Position numbers and translations under genes: made by a program. The notes under the pieces are model-generated. The model had not been told where the DNA came from. It worked only from the letters and a program-made list of their open reading frames with translations, and did not search any database. This document shows positions 52,720-63,722 of a stretch of DNA of 64,000 bases, piece by piece. Position 1 is the first letter of the stretch, and the number at the start of each line of letters is the position of its first letter. Origin of the DNA: Rhodocaloribacter litoris. Its GTDB lineage: Bacteria > Bacteroidota > Rhodothermia > Rhodothermales > ISCAR-4553. The stretch spans positions 3,081,868 to 3,145,867 of the forward strand of contig NZ_CP076718.1 of assembly GCF_011682235.2 (NCBI RefSeq). Direction: 5' to 3'.

Positions 52720-54186
52720 ATGGGAATCTCGGAACCGCTCGCTGTCGGCCCGGACGTACTGCATGGGCACGTAGCAGGGAGGAGACGCCGGCGCCGTTTT
52801 CTCTATCACCGAAGCTGGCTGATCAACACCCTCATGCTGGGTGCGGGGGACGGGCTGGCCCTGACGGTCGCCATCCTGCTGGCCGGGGCCGTGCGTTTCC
52901 TGTTCCGGGAGGGGCACATGTTGCAGGAGTGGTTCGCGCTGCTTCCGCTGGCCTGGTGGGTCGGGGCCGGCGTGGCCCGGCTGCTGCCCGGCTGGGGTCT
53001 CGGGGCCGTCGAGGGGTTGCGCCGCATCGTCATCGTGCTGGGCCTGGTCTTCGGGGGGGCCCTCGTGACCCTGTTTCTCCTGAAGCAGTCCGGCTCGGCC
53101 AGCCGCCTGACGTTGTCGATCGCGTTCGTGAACAGCCTCGTGCTGGTGCCGTTCACCCGCAGCCTGATCAAACAGTGGCTTATCCGGCACGACAGCTGGG
53201 GGGTGCCGACGGTGATCTACGGGGCCGGGCAGACCGGCCGGCGGGTCATCCGGGCCCTGCGGGAAGAGGCCGGGCTGGGGTACCTGCCGGTGGCGGTCTA
53301 CGACGACGACCCCGAGACGTGGGGGGAGCGCGTGGAGGGGCTGCCCGTCCTGGGGGGGATCGGCGGGGGAGGCGGCGTGGCGCCCGTGGCCGTCGTGGCG
53401 CTGCCGGGCCTGCCCCGGCAGCGGCTGGCCGAGCTGATCGACGGCCCGTTGCAGCACCACCGGCAGGTGATCATCATCCCGGACCTCTTCGAGATCCCGT
53501 CGCTCTGGGTCCAGTCCCGCAGCCTGGGCGGCGTGCTGGGGCTGGAGATCACGCAGACCCTCGCCGACCCGCTGGTGCAGGCGGCGAAGCGGGCGCTGGA
53601 ACTGGTGGTGGTGGTGCTCACGCTGCCCCTGTGGGCTCCCCTCTGCCTGCTCGTCGCGGCGGCCATCTGGCTCGAGGACCGGCACGCCCCCTTCTTCTAC
53701 CAGGAACGGGTCGGGCGGCGCGGGCGCCGGTTCCGGGTGTGTAAGTTTCGCACGATGGTGCCGGATGCCGAAAGGGTGCTGGAGGAGCACCTGGCGCGTG
53801 ATCCCGCGCTGCGCCGGGAGTGGGAAACGACGTTCAAGCTCCGGCAGGATCCCCGCCTCACCCGGGTCGGCCGGTGGCTGCGCCGGTACTCGCTGGACGA
53901 GCTGCCGCAGCTGTTCAACGTGCTTCGGGGCGAGATGTCGCTCGTGGGGCCGCGCCCGCTGCCCGCCTATCACCACGCGGAGCTGCCGGTACGCATCCGG
54001 CAACTGCGTACCGGTGTGCGGCCGGGCATGACGGGGCTCTGGCAGGTCTCGGGCCGGAGCGACATCGGCAACGAGGGGATGATCCGCTGGGATGCCTTCT
54101 ACGTGCGGAACTGGTCCATCTGGCTGGATGTCGTCATCCTGGTGCGCACGCTGCGGGTGGTCCTCCGGGGTGCCGGGGCGTATTGA
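52720..54186 (+). CDS. WbaP-like polyprenyl glycosylphosphotransferase
   Basis: A 488-residue initiating enzyme for polysaccharide synthesis. Four N-terminal helices, a Rossmann-like central domain starting VIYGAGQTGRRVIRAL, one further helix and the C-terminal catalytic domain with FRVCKFRTMV, SLDELPQLFNVLRGEMS, VGPRPLPAYH and WQVSGRSDI. The layout matches WbaP (galactose-1-phosphate) rather than WcaJ. It loads the first sugar on undecaprenyl phosphate. It is a second priming enzyme beside the PglC-like one. Start ATG 52720 is preferred; the frame is open to 52648. Confidence 0.9.
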   Translation: MGISEPLAVGPDVLHGHVAGRRRRRRFLYHRSWLINTLMLGAGDGLALTVAILLAGAVRFLFREGHMLQEWFALLPLAWWVGAGVARLLPGWGLGAVEGLRRIVIVLGLVFGGALVTLFLLKQSGSASRLTLSIAFVNSLVLVPFTRSLIKQWLIRHDSWGVPTVIYGAGQTGRRVIRALREEAGLGYLPVAVYDDDPETWGERVEGLPVLGGIGGGGGVAPVAVVALPGLPRQRLAELIDGPLQHHRQVIIIPDLFEIPSLWVQSRSLGGVLGLEITQTLADPLVQAAKRALELVVVVLTLPLWAPLCLLVAAAIWLEDRHAPFFYQERVGRRGRRFRVCKFRTMVPDAERVLEEHLARDPALRREWETTFKLRQDPRLTRVGRWLRRYSLDELPQLFNVLRGEMSLVGPRPLPAYHHAELPVRIRQLRTGVRPGMTGLWQVSGRSDIGNEGMIRWDAFYVRNWSIWLDVVILVRTLRVVLRGAGAY

Positions 54187-54204
54187 GGCCGGCGCCGGCG
54201 GGGG

Positions 54205-55032
54205 CTAACGGTGTCCCCGGGCCCCGTCACCCGGCCTGAACGTGTCCATCGACCGGCTGATGCCGAAGACGTCGAGCAGGGCGTCGAACGGGGCGGGCGG
54301 GAGCAGGCGCAGCGGGAAGACGGCATACACGAACCGGGGCAGGATGAGGCGCCGCCGCCGCTTCCGCACGGCCCGGACCACCTGCCGGGCCACGTATTCG
54401 GGGTGGAGGATCGGAAGCAGGCGGGGGAAGCGCGTCCGCACACCGGCAAACATCCCTGTGTCGATGTAGAAGGGGCAGACGACCGTGGTGGTGATCGGGT
54501 AGCCGAGGCGCCGGGCTTCGAGGCGGAGGGCCTCGTCGAACCCGACGGCGGCGAACTTCGAGGCGCAATAGTCGGTCATGCGGGCCGTGCCGACGAGCCC
54601 GCCGGCCGAGGCGATGGTGACCACATGCCCCCGCCCGTGTTCGATCATGGCCGGAAGGAAGGCTTTCGTCGTCCAGTAGAGCGCCAGCGTGTTCACGGCG
54701 AAGGTGCGTTCGATGGCCTCGTCGGGGGTTTCGAGCAGGGGTTGCCCGGAGACGACCCCGGCGTTGTGGACGAGCACGTCGATCCGCCCGTGGGCGTCGA
54801 GGACGGCGCGGGCCGTTGCGTAGACCGCCGCGCGGTCGGTCAGGTCCACCGCGTGGACGGTATGGGGGGCCGGGAATGCCGAGAGTTCGTCCTGGAGGGC
54901 CTGGAGGCCGATGTGGTCCACGTCCCAGGCGATGAGGCGGGCGCCCTCGCGGGCGAAGTGCAGGGCCAGCCGGCGGCCGAGGCCGCCGGCGGCGCCGGTA
55001 ATCAGGACACGCTGGTCGTCGAAAGCAGCCAC
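54205..55032 (-). CDS. Short-chain dehydrogenase/reductase
   Basis: A 275-residue classical SDR starting at GTG 55032. TGAAGGLGRR is the cofactor motif, followed by WDVD (NAD preference suggested by the acidic residue), NAGVV, catalytic Ser in IASAGG and YCASK with Tyr and Lys. The extra C-terminal tail with a basic stretch (RKRRRRLILPR) and hydrophobic end suggests membrane association, as in retinol/fatty-alcohol type SDRs. It is 20 bp downstream of an aldehyde dehydrogenase gene; the two could interconvert a long-chain alcohol, aldehyde and acid. Confidence 0.88.
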   Translation of the reverse strand: MAAFDDQRVLITGAAGGLGRRLALHFAREGARLIAWDVDHIGLQALQDELSAFPAPHTVHAVDLTDRAAVYATARAVLDAHGRIDVLVHNAGVVSGQPLLETPDEAIERTFAVNTLALYWTTKAFLPAMIEHGRGHVVTIASAGGLVGTARMTDYCASKFAAVGFDEALRLEARRLGYPITTTVVCPFYIDTGMFAGVRTRFPRLLPILHPEYVARQVVRAVRKRRRRLILPRFVYAVFPLRLLPPAPFDALLDVFGISRSMDTFRPGDGARGHR

Positions 55033-55052
55033 GGGGAAGGGGCGGTCAGGGT

Positions 55053-56522
55053 TCAGGCACCGAGCAGTTTCAGCAGCGCCGCGATCAGGCGGCGCGTGGT
55101 CCGGGTGTAGGGCGGGTAGAACCGTTTCAGCGGGGTGCGCCGGAGCCGCTGCCGGAGTACGGCCCGCTCGTTCGAGAAGGCCAGGAACGTCCGGTACCCG
55201 TGTGCCCGTCCGATGCCGCTCGGCCCGGCGCCGCCGAAGGGCAGCTCCGGATGGATGAAGGGAAGCAGGGTGTCGTTGACGCAGGTGCTGCCGGCCGTCG
55301 TCCGGTCCAGGACGTAGGCGACGTTGTCCCGTTTCCGGCTGAAGACGTACAGCGTCAGCGGCCGGCCGCCCTCGTTGATGCGCCGGACGGCCTCGTCCAG
55401 GTGCCGGAACGGGATCACGGGCAGCAGCGGGCCGAAGATCTCCTCCCGCATCAGGCGCACGTCCGGTGGGACACCGGTCAGCACCACCGGGTCGATGAAG
55501 CGATCGCCGGCGCGGTGCGCGGCTCCGGGGAAGGGGGTGGCGCCCGCCGCGAGCGCTTCGTCGTAGCAGGCCCGCAGCCGCGCGAAGTGGTGGTCGTTGA
55601 CGATGCGGGCATAGCCGGGCGAGGCGGCACGGGCGCCGGCGTCCGCACCGTAGAACGCCCGGATCTGCGCCGTGAGGGCCTGCACGAAGGCGTCGTGCCG
55701 GCTTTCGTGAACGAACACGTGGTCCGGGGCGATGCACGTCTGGCCCGCGTTCGAAAACTTGCCGAAGGCGATCTTTTCGGCGGCGTCCTCGACGTCGGCC
55801 GTCTCGTCGACGATGACCGGCGACTTGCCGCCCAGCTCGAGCGTGACGGAGGCCAGGTGCTCGGCCGCCGCCTGCATGACGAGCCGGCCCACGGCAGTGC
55901 CGCCCGTGAAGTAGATGTGGTCGAACGGCCGGCGGAGCAGCGCCTGCGCCACGCGCCGGTCCCCTTCGATCACGGCCACCTCGCTTTCGGGAAAGACCGT
56001 CGCCAGCAGCTCCTTGAGCAGGCGGCCGGTGTGCGGGCAATGCTCGGAGGGTTTGAGGATCACCGGGCAGCCGGCGGCCACGGCCCCCACGAGCGGCCCG
56101 AGCGTCAGGTTGACCGGATAGTTCCACGGAGCGAGGATCAGCCCGCGTCCCTTTGGTTCGTAACGCACCTCGGCCGACGTGCCGATCAGGTAGAACGGGG
56201 TGCGCACCTTCTTCGGCCGCATCCACGCGGGCAGGTGGGCGATGGCGTGCCTGAGCTCGATGAGCACCGGGCCGATCTCGGTCAGGTCCACCTCCTCGGG
56301 CGGCTTGCGGAAGTCGGCGTGGAGGGCGGCGTGCAGGGCGGGGCGGTGGGCCATGAGGGCCGCGCGGAGCCGCCGGAGCTTGCGGATGCGCTGCGCGGCC
56401 GTCGTCCGTCGAAGCGGCTCCGCCTGCCGGCCCTGGAGGGTGAACAGGCGTTCGATCTCGGCGGTCAGGTTCGGCGGCAGGATCTCCGCGGGCGGCGGAT
56501 CGGCTTCACGGGTCGAGGGCAT
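55053..56522 (-). CDS. Aldehyde dehydrogenase (class 3 / fatty-aldehyde type)
   Basis: A 489-residue NAD(P)-dependent enzyme. ILAPWNYPVNL, FTGGTAVGR, LELGGKSP with the general-base Glu (about 229) and AGQTCIAPD with the catalytic Cys (about 262) are present. The C-terminal hydrophobic/basic tail and the absence of typical class 1 insertions fit ALDH3-like enzymes that oxidise fatty aldehydes. It is the first gene of a two-gene leftward unit with the SDR. The promoter should lie in the 275 bp before the receiver gene, shared divergently. Confidence 0.92.
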   Translation of the reverse strand: MPSTREADPPPAEILPPNLTAEIERLFTLQGRQAEPLRRTTAAQRIRKLRRLRAALMAHRPALHAALHADFRKPPEEVDLTEIGPVLIELRHAIAHLPAWMRPKKVRTPFYLIGTSAEVRYEPKGRGLILAPWNYPVNLTLGPLVGAVAAGCPVILKPSEHCPHTGRLLKELLATVFPESEVAVIEGDRRVAQALLRRPFDHIYFTGGTAVGRLVMQAAAEHLASVTLELGGKSPVIVDETADVEDAAEKIAFGKFSNAGQTCIAPDHVFVHESRHDAFVQALTAQIRAFYGADAGARAASPGYARIVNDHHFARLRACYDEALAAGATPFPGAAHRAGDRFIDPVVLTGVPPDVRLMREEIFGPLLPVIPFRHLDEAVRRINEGGRPLTLYVFSRKRDNVAYVLDRTTAGSTCVNDTLLPFIHPELPFGGAGPSGIGRAHGYRTFLAFSNERAVLRQRLRRTPLKRFYPPYTRTTRRLIAALLKLLGA

Positions 56523-56797
56523 GGCAGGGCGGTTCGGCGACGAAAACGGTTTTTTCTACGTTTGCCTTGCCGGCAGGCTCCGGCGCCGGCCTGTGTTGGG
56601 CATCGCACTTGAAAAGTCGCAAAGAAGGTCGATACGGGATAAGGTATACCGTCTCTGCGAATGCACCGTGCATGCTTCTGAACGTAAGTAGCGTCCGTGC
56701 ACAGGCGTTTCGTGGAGCAGGTAGTAGATCGCCATGCGGAGGCCGGAAGGGAGGGGGCGATCCGACCGGGGAAAAAGCCTGTGTTGGAGACAAGGGG

Positions 56798-57196
56798 ATG
56801 CATACCACCCTGAAACGTATTCTGATGGTCGAGGATGATCCGGACATCCAGGACCTGGTGCGCCTCGTCCTGGAAGTTTTCGGAGGGTTCTGTGTGGAAG
56901 CATGCAGCAACGGGCTGGAGGCCCTGCGCAAGGGACCGCGCTTCCGGCCGGATCTGATCCTGCTGGACGTCATGATGCCACAGATGGATGGCCCGGCGAC
57001 GCTGGCGGCCCTGCGCGAGCTGGCCGGTCTGGAGGCCGTTCCGGTCGTCTTCCTGACCGCCCGGGCGCAGCCGCACGAAGTGAACTGGTACGAGGGCCTG
57101 GGGGTCGCCGGGGTGATCGCCAAACCCTTCGATCCGCTGTCGCTGGTGCCGGGTTTGATTCGGATATGGGAGCGGTGCCATGGAGACATCGCATAA
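56798..57196 (+). CDS. Single-domain response regulator
   Basis: A 132-residue stand-alone receiver. MVEDDPDIQ gives the acidic pocket, LLDVMMPQMDG the phosphoacceptor Asp (about 57), LTA the Thr switch and KPFDP the Lys. No output domain is present, so it must act through protein contacts or as a phosphate relay. It overlaps the Hpt-REC-REC gene by 17 bp, which indicates a phosphorelay pair without a kinase in the neighbourhood. ATG 56798 gives the natural start. Confidence 0.9.
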   Translation: MHTTLKRILMVEDDPDIQDLVRLVLEVFGGFCVEACSNGLEALRKGPRFRPDLILLDVMMPQMDGPATLAALRELAGLEAVPVVFLTARAQPHEVNWYEGLGVAGVIAKPFDPLSLVPGLIRIWERCHGDIA

Positions 57197-58349
57197 GAAA
57201 CAGAAAATACTCGCCGCATTGCACCGGCAGTTCCTGGACCGGCTGCCCGGCCAGGTGGAGCAGATCGCGGCGGACTGGGAGGCGCTCTGTTCCGGGGTGG
57301 CGACGGCGGACACCCTGGGCCGGTTGCACCATCTCGTGCACCGGCTGCACGGTACCAGCGGCACCTACGGGTTGCACGAGATCAGCGAACTGACACGCGA
57401 TTTCGACGCATACCTGCACGACCTCGTCACCTCCGGCCGGGCACCGACGCCGGAGGAACAGACGCGCTTCGCAACCCTCATCGAGGCGCTGGCCGAACGG
57501 GCCGGGGCCGTGCAGGACGCCCCCCCGCCGGAGATGCCGTCCGCCCCGGCCGAAAAAAAACCGGACTTTGCCCGGCCGTTTCGTGTTTTGCTGGCAGAGG
57601 ATGCATCCCTCTTTCGGCGTCACGTGGCGGTCGTGCTGGAAGGAGCCGGGCTCGTGGTCGATGAGGCGGAAAACGGGCATATCGCCCTGGCGAAGGCCCG
57701 AAAGCAGCCGCCGGATCTGGTGGTGCTCGACGTTATGATGCCGGGGCTGAGCGGCCTGGACGTGCTGCGCCACATGCGGGAAGACGAGGCATTGCAGGCC
57801 GTGCCGGTGATCGTGATGACGGCCCACAGCACCGTCGAAGATGTGAAAGAGGCCCTCCGGCTGGGGGCCGACGATTTCCTGACCAAGCCCGTCGATCCGG
57901 GCCAGCTCTTGCAGCGCATCGAAGCATTGCTGGCCGGTACCGCCCGGGAAGAACCCCCCCCGCATGCGATCACGATCCTGCTGGTGGAAGACTCGGCCAT
58001 TATCCGCAAGCTCTTCGGGCACGTGCTGCAGGAGGCCGGGTACATGGTCGAAGAGGCCGAAAACGGGGCGGCGGCGCTTGAAAGCATGGCGCGGAGCCGT
58101 CCGGATCTGGTGTTGATGGACGTGATGATGCCGGTCATGGACGGCCTGGAGACGCTGCGCCGCATGCGGCAGGACGAGACGCTGCGCGACATACCGGTCG
58201 TCATCTTGACGGCCAAAGGCACCCTGGGAGACGTCCGAGAGGCCATGGGCCTCGACATCGCGGATTACATCGTCAAGCCGATCCGGCCGGAGGCTTTCCT
58301 GGAGCGCATGCAGGCGAACATCCGGCGGCTCGCCCTGGCCCACTCCTGA
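57180..58349 (+). CDS. Hpt-REC-REC phosphorelay protein
   Basis: A 389-residue cytosolic protein. The Hpt domain (about 1-110) carries the phosphorylatable His in LVHRLHGTSGTYGL; two receiver domains follow at about 135-255 and 260-380, each with DVMMPGLSG or DVMMPVMDG and a KP loop. No kinase or output domain is found. Such proteins integrate signals from orphan kinases; with the receiver encoded just upstream it may control chemotaxis-like or developmental output, which cannot be decided here. The last ten residues are basic and short. Confidence 0.9.
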   Translation: METSHKKQKILAALHRQFLDRLPGQVEQIAADWEALCSGVATADTLGRLHHLVHRLHGTSGTYGLHEISELTRDFDAYLHDLVTSGRAPTPEEQTRFATLIEALAERAGAVQDAPPPEMPSAPAEKKPDFARPFRVLLAEDASLFRRHVAVVLEGAGLVVDEAENGHIALAKARKQPPDLVVLDVMMPGLSGLDVLRHMREDEALQAVPVIVMTAHSTVEDVKEALRLGADDFLTKPVDPGQLLQRIEALLAGTAREEPPPHAITILLVEDSAIIRKLFGHVLQEAGYMVEEAENGAAALESMARSRPDLVLMDVMMPVMDGLETLRRMRQDETLRDIPVVILTAKGTLGDVREAMGLDIADYIVKPIRPEAFLERMQANIRRLALAHS

Positions 58350-58441
58350 AACGGGCAGATCACATACGGTGCCCCTGAAAGACCGGGATTCGCCTTCCCC
58401 CCGGCACCTCCCCTGACTCACCGCCGCCCTCCCCGACCGTC

Positions 58442-60490
<2,049 letters not shown>

Positions 60491-60499
60491 GGGGGGCGT

Positions 60500-62542
60500 T
60501 CAAAAGCGCCAGAGCACGCTCACGGCGAGGTTGGGGATCAGGGTGCGGGTGCCGCGCCGGCCGGCCCGGCGGATGCGGTCGGCTGCGCCTTCGGGGAGGT
60601 CGCCGTAGAGGCGCCGGCGCACGTGCTGTACGGTGAGCCAGCCGTCGAGGCGGAGGGCCGAGCCGCCCCGCATGGGCCAGAGGAGCGCGCACGTGGGGCC
60701 GACCTGCTCGATGCGCTCGCGGCCGGGGCGGGTGATGGTGGTCGTGAGGATCTGCCCGTTCTCGTCGCGGAGCACCTGGCCGTTCTCGTCCACCCGCTCA
60801 TAGCGCACGGTGGTGGCCCGGTCGAAGTCGCTCCGGATGAAGAAGCGCAGGCCGATCTCGGCGGTGATGCGCTGCCCGGCCTGCAGGCGCAGCCATCCGC
60901 TGTAGGTCCGCAGCGTGTCGAACGGGATCTCGGCGAAGCGGTCGGCCAGGAAGCGGCCGAGGTGCAGGTCGCTGAGGCCGCCCCGGGCGAGCACCCGGAG
61001 GCCCCGGCCGAAGTCCTGCGTCACGTCCAGTTCATAGCGCATTTCCCGGGCGGACTGGTCGGAGGGGCGGCGCCCGGCCAGGACGAAGTCGTCCACGGTG
61101 TAGGTGGCGCGTACCTCGGAGGTGAGGCGTACCTGCGTGCGGGGTGCGGGGGTCCACCGGACCGACGGGCGCAGCCGGAGCGAGCGCTGCACGTTGTTCT
61201 CGGCCGAGCGCTCGGCCCGGAGGTAGACCGTGTGGAAGTAGGAGCCGAAGAGCTGGATGTCGATCTGGAGGTAACGGCTGGGCTGGAGCAGAAGACCGGC
61301 CGTGCCGTTGTAGAGGATTTCGTCGCGGTCGTCCGGGTTGATCTCGGGCGTGTCGTGGCGGAGGGCGCTGGCCGTGCCGTCGAGGTGGAGGGCGAGGAAG
61401 GGGGTCAGCGTGGCCCGCAGGCGGGCGAGCAGGGTGACGTGCCCGCGGTCGTAGTCGGCCTGCCGGAGCAGCCTCCGGTTCGGCCCGGCCAGGGCGGGCG
61501 GCAGGTCGCCGGCGTTGGCCAGGTCGCGTCGTTCGACTTCGGCCCCGCCCTGAAAGCCGAGCCGGAGGGCCAGGTCCGGGGTGTCGTACGTGAGGCCGAG
61601 GTCGAGGTCGAAGGCGCGGCGGTTGAAGTCGGAATCGAAGAAGAGGACGTCGTCGGGGGCCCGGAGGGTGCGGACGAACCGGTTGTTGAGGGCTACGTCG
61701 AGGCGGCTCCGGAGGTTGAGGCGGCCCCGGATCGGGGTTTCCAGTTCGACGAAGGCGAAGAGGGTGTCGCTGGTGGTGGCCTCGACGGTTTCGGAGAGGC
61801 GGTCGGTCGGTACGTTGCGGTTGAGGAACGAGTTGGCCTGGTAGGCGTCGCGGCGGAAGGAGGCGAGCCGCACTTCCGTCGTCAGGCGGGTGGCTTCGAA
61901 GGTGCGCTCGGCGCGCCCGTGCAGGCGGAGCATCCGCCCGCGCCGGGGCGTGATGAACTGCCATGTCCCCTCGCCTTCGAGCCGGAGGTGGTAGGCGTCG
62001 ACGGGTGGGGGCGTCAGGGCCAGGCGCACGCCGGCGGCCGGGCCGGCGTCGGTGCGCAGGGGGGGCGGGGTGCCGGCCTCGGTCAGCGCGCCGGGCCGCT
62101 GGTCCAGCGCCAGCCCCACCACCGGCTCGACCCACGCATACGGGCGCGGCCGGTAGCGCATCCCGCCGTAGAGCTCCTGGCTGAAGACCCGGCTGAGGCT
62201 GAACCAGGCCGCCCGGCCCTCCAGGCGGGGTTCGAGCATCGCGGTGCCTGCCCGCGACGCCCGCCAGGCCAGGCGGTTCTCGTCCCGGAAGCTGAGGCGG
62301 TCTTCGAAGAGGATGAAGGCGTCCGAGGCGAAGCGGTTGGTGAGGTCGAACGTCCACGCGCCCACGGGCTGGCTGACCTGCAGCGCGGCCGTCCAGCGGT
62401 AGCGGTTGACGTCCCGCTCGAAACCGGCTTCGAACTGCCGGACCGGCTGGGCCCGCACGACCGGCACCGCGATCAGCACCGCCAGCACCAGGGCCGTCCG
62501 GCGGTACCGCCGTCGCCTCCCTGTTCCCTCGCTTCCGCTCAT
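60500..62542 (-). CDS. Probable outer-membrane beta-barrel protein
   Basis: A 680-residue exported protein of no recognised family. A basic N-terminus and hydrophobic signal (about residues 14-31, ending VRAQP) are followed by long alternating patterns of polar and aromatic residues with many RY, LRL and TxRF strands, and the last residue is Phe (SVLWRF), as in outer-membrane barrels. A duplicated ENGQVLRDENGQILTTT stretch forms a probable loop. No TonB plug is present. It may be a porin-like or surface-structure protein; function unknown. Confidence 0.6.
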   Translation of the reverse strand: MSGSEGTGRRRRYRRTALVLAVLIAVPVVRAQPVRQFEAGFERDVNRYRWTAALQVSQPVGAWTFDLTNRFASDAFILFEDRLSFRDENRLAWRASRAGTAMLEPRLEGRAAWFSLSRVFSQELYGGMRYRPRPYAWVEPVVGLALDQRPGALTEAGTPPPLRTDAGPAAGVRLALTPPPVDAYHLRLEGEGTWQFITPRRGRMLRLHGRAERTFEATRLTTEVRLASFRRDAYQANSFLNRNVPTDRLSETVEATTSDTLFAFVELETPIRGRLNLRSRLDVALNNRFVRTLRAPDDVLFFDSDFNRRAFDLDLGLTYDTPDLALRLGFQGGAEVERRDLANAGDLPPALAGPNRRLLRQADYDRGHVTLLARLRATLTPFLALHLDGTASALRHDTPEINPDDRDEILYNGTAGLLLQPSRYLQIDIQLFGSYFHTVYLRAERSAENNVQRSLRLRPSVRWTPAPRTQVRLTSEVRATYTVDDFVLAGRRPSDQSAREMRYELDVTQDFGRGLRVLARGGLSDLHLGRFLADRFAEIPFDTLRTYSGWLRLQAGQRITAEIGLRFFIRSDFDRATTVRYERVDENGQVLRDENGQILTTTITRPGRERIEQVGPTCALLWPMRGGSALRLDGWLTVQHVRRRLYGDLPEGAADRIRRAGRRGTRTLIPNLAVSVLWRF

Positions 62543-62648
62543 GGCATGGATCCTGTCCCGGAGGTCGGAGGCCTGGCCGCCCGGATCGTGTCCGGTCGTA
62601 TCCGTCTTCGGGAGGGCCCGCGTTCGGATCGACCCGCAGGGCGGTCGC

Positions 62649-62996
62649 TCAGCCCGGTGGCCAGCGCAGCCGCCGCCCTCCGATCAGGTGCAGGTGCAGG
62701 TGGGGTACGGTCTGCAGGGCGTCCGGGCCGTTGTTGAAGACGGTCCGGTAACCTCCGCTGAGCCCTTCCTGCGCGGCCACGCGTTGGGCGACCACGAACA
62801 GGTGGCCCACCAGCGGGGCGTCCTCCTCGGTCAGGGCGTCGAGGCTGGGAATGGGCTTGCGCGGGATCACCAGCAGGTGCACCGGCGCCTGCGGGTTGAT
62901 GTCCCGGATCACCAGGCAGTGTTCGTCTTCGTAGACGATGTCCGCCGGAATCTCCCGGTCGGCGATCTTCTGGAAAAGCGTCTTGTTCTCGGCCAT
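62649..62996 (-). CDS. HIT family hydrolase (HINT-like)
   Basis: A 115-residue nucleotide phosphoramidase or hydrolase. The family signature is VPHLHLHLIGGR near the C-terminus with the catalytic His triad, and CLVIRDINPQAPVHLLVIPRK in the first half is characteristic of HINT proteins. It cleaves P-N or P-O bonds on AMP-linked small molecules. The C-terminus ends in RWPPG, close to the typical HINT length. It lies between the barrel protein and, divergently, the PTPS gene. Confidence 0.92.
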   Translation of the reverse strand: MAENKTLFQKIADREIPADIVYEDEHCLVIRDINPQAPVHLLVIPRKPIPSLDALTEEDAPLVGHLFVVAQRVAAQEGLSGGYRTVFNNGPDALQTVPHLHLHLIGGRRLRWPPG

Positions 62997-63251
62997 GGCC
63001 TCACGCTGCTCATGAACCTTTCGGGCTCGCCAATATACCCCAATCCGTCGTCCGACAAAAGGGTAGAACCATCGACCGGCTCGCCCGTCTCAAGAAGGCT
63101 TCCCGCCTCGTTGCTCGTTGGAACATGTAATCGCCGTGACGGTCTCTCTGTAGCGCGCCGCCCTGATCCTTCCACCCTCCGCAATCCGAAACACGACCCG
63201 CTCGCCGGACCCCGCTACCACCCCGGCCGGTTCAATCGTTCTCCTGCCGCC

Positions 63252-63665
63252 ATGCCCACGGTCTACGTCACCCGGAAGGTTCGCTTCAACGCCGCCCACC
63301 GCCTGCACAACCCGGCCCGATCCGACGCGTGGAACCGGGAGACGTTCGGCAAATGCAACAACCCGAACTGGCACGGGCACAACTACACGCTGGAGGTGAC
63401 CGTCGCCGGCGAGCCGGATCCGGAGACCGGCTATGTGATCGACCTCGGCGTGCTCAAGCGTATCCTCGAGGAAAAGGTGGTGGCCAAATGCGACCACGCC
63501 AACCTGAACCTCGACGTGGATTTCATGCAGGGTGTTCTGCCTTCGACCGAAAACTTCGCCGTGGCGATCTGGCACCAGCTCGTCGATGCCCTGCCTTCGG
63601 GACGGCTGGTGTCGGTGCGGCTGTATGAGACCGAGCACAACATGGCCGAATACCGCGGCGAGTGA
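63252..63665 (+). CDS. 6-pyruvoyl-tetrahydropterin synthase / QueD family
   Basis: A 137-residue pterin enzyme. Zinc ligands are His16 (FNAAHRLH) and His41/His43 (NWHGHNY); the catalytic Cys lies in FGKCNNPN (35), and CDHANLNLD and YETEHNMAEY complete the family. The FGKCNNPNWHGHNY form is closer to PTPS-type proteins than to classic E. coli QueD, so the product may be 6-pyruvoyl- or 6-carboxy-tetrahydropterin. It is followed 57 bp later by folE, which makes its substrate dihydroneopterin triphosphate. Confidence 0.9.
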   Translation: MPTVYVTRKVRFNAAHRLHNPARSDAWNRETFGKCNNPNWHGHNYTLEVTVAGEPDPETGYVIDLGVLKRILEEKVVAKCDHANLNLDVDFMQGVLPSTENFAVAIWHQLVDALPSGRLVSVRLYETEHNMAEYRGE

Positions 63666-63722
63666 CGGCCGTGTTACACGGCCCGATCGCCACCTTTTTT
63701 GTCTCAGCCTGGATAGAACGAC

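Noticed and set aside
63211-63251. tRNA-like GGTTCAATC stretch before the PTPS gene
   Set aside because: No acceptor or anticodon stems can be formed around it; it is a chance match to a T-loop.
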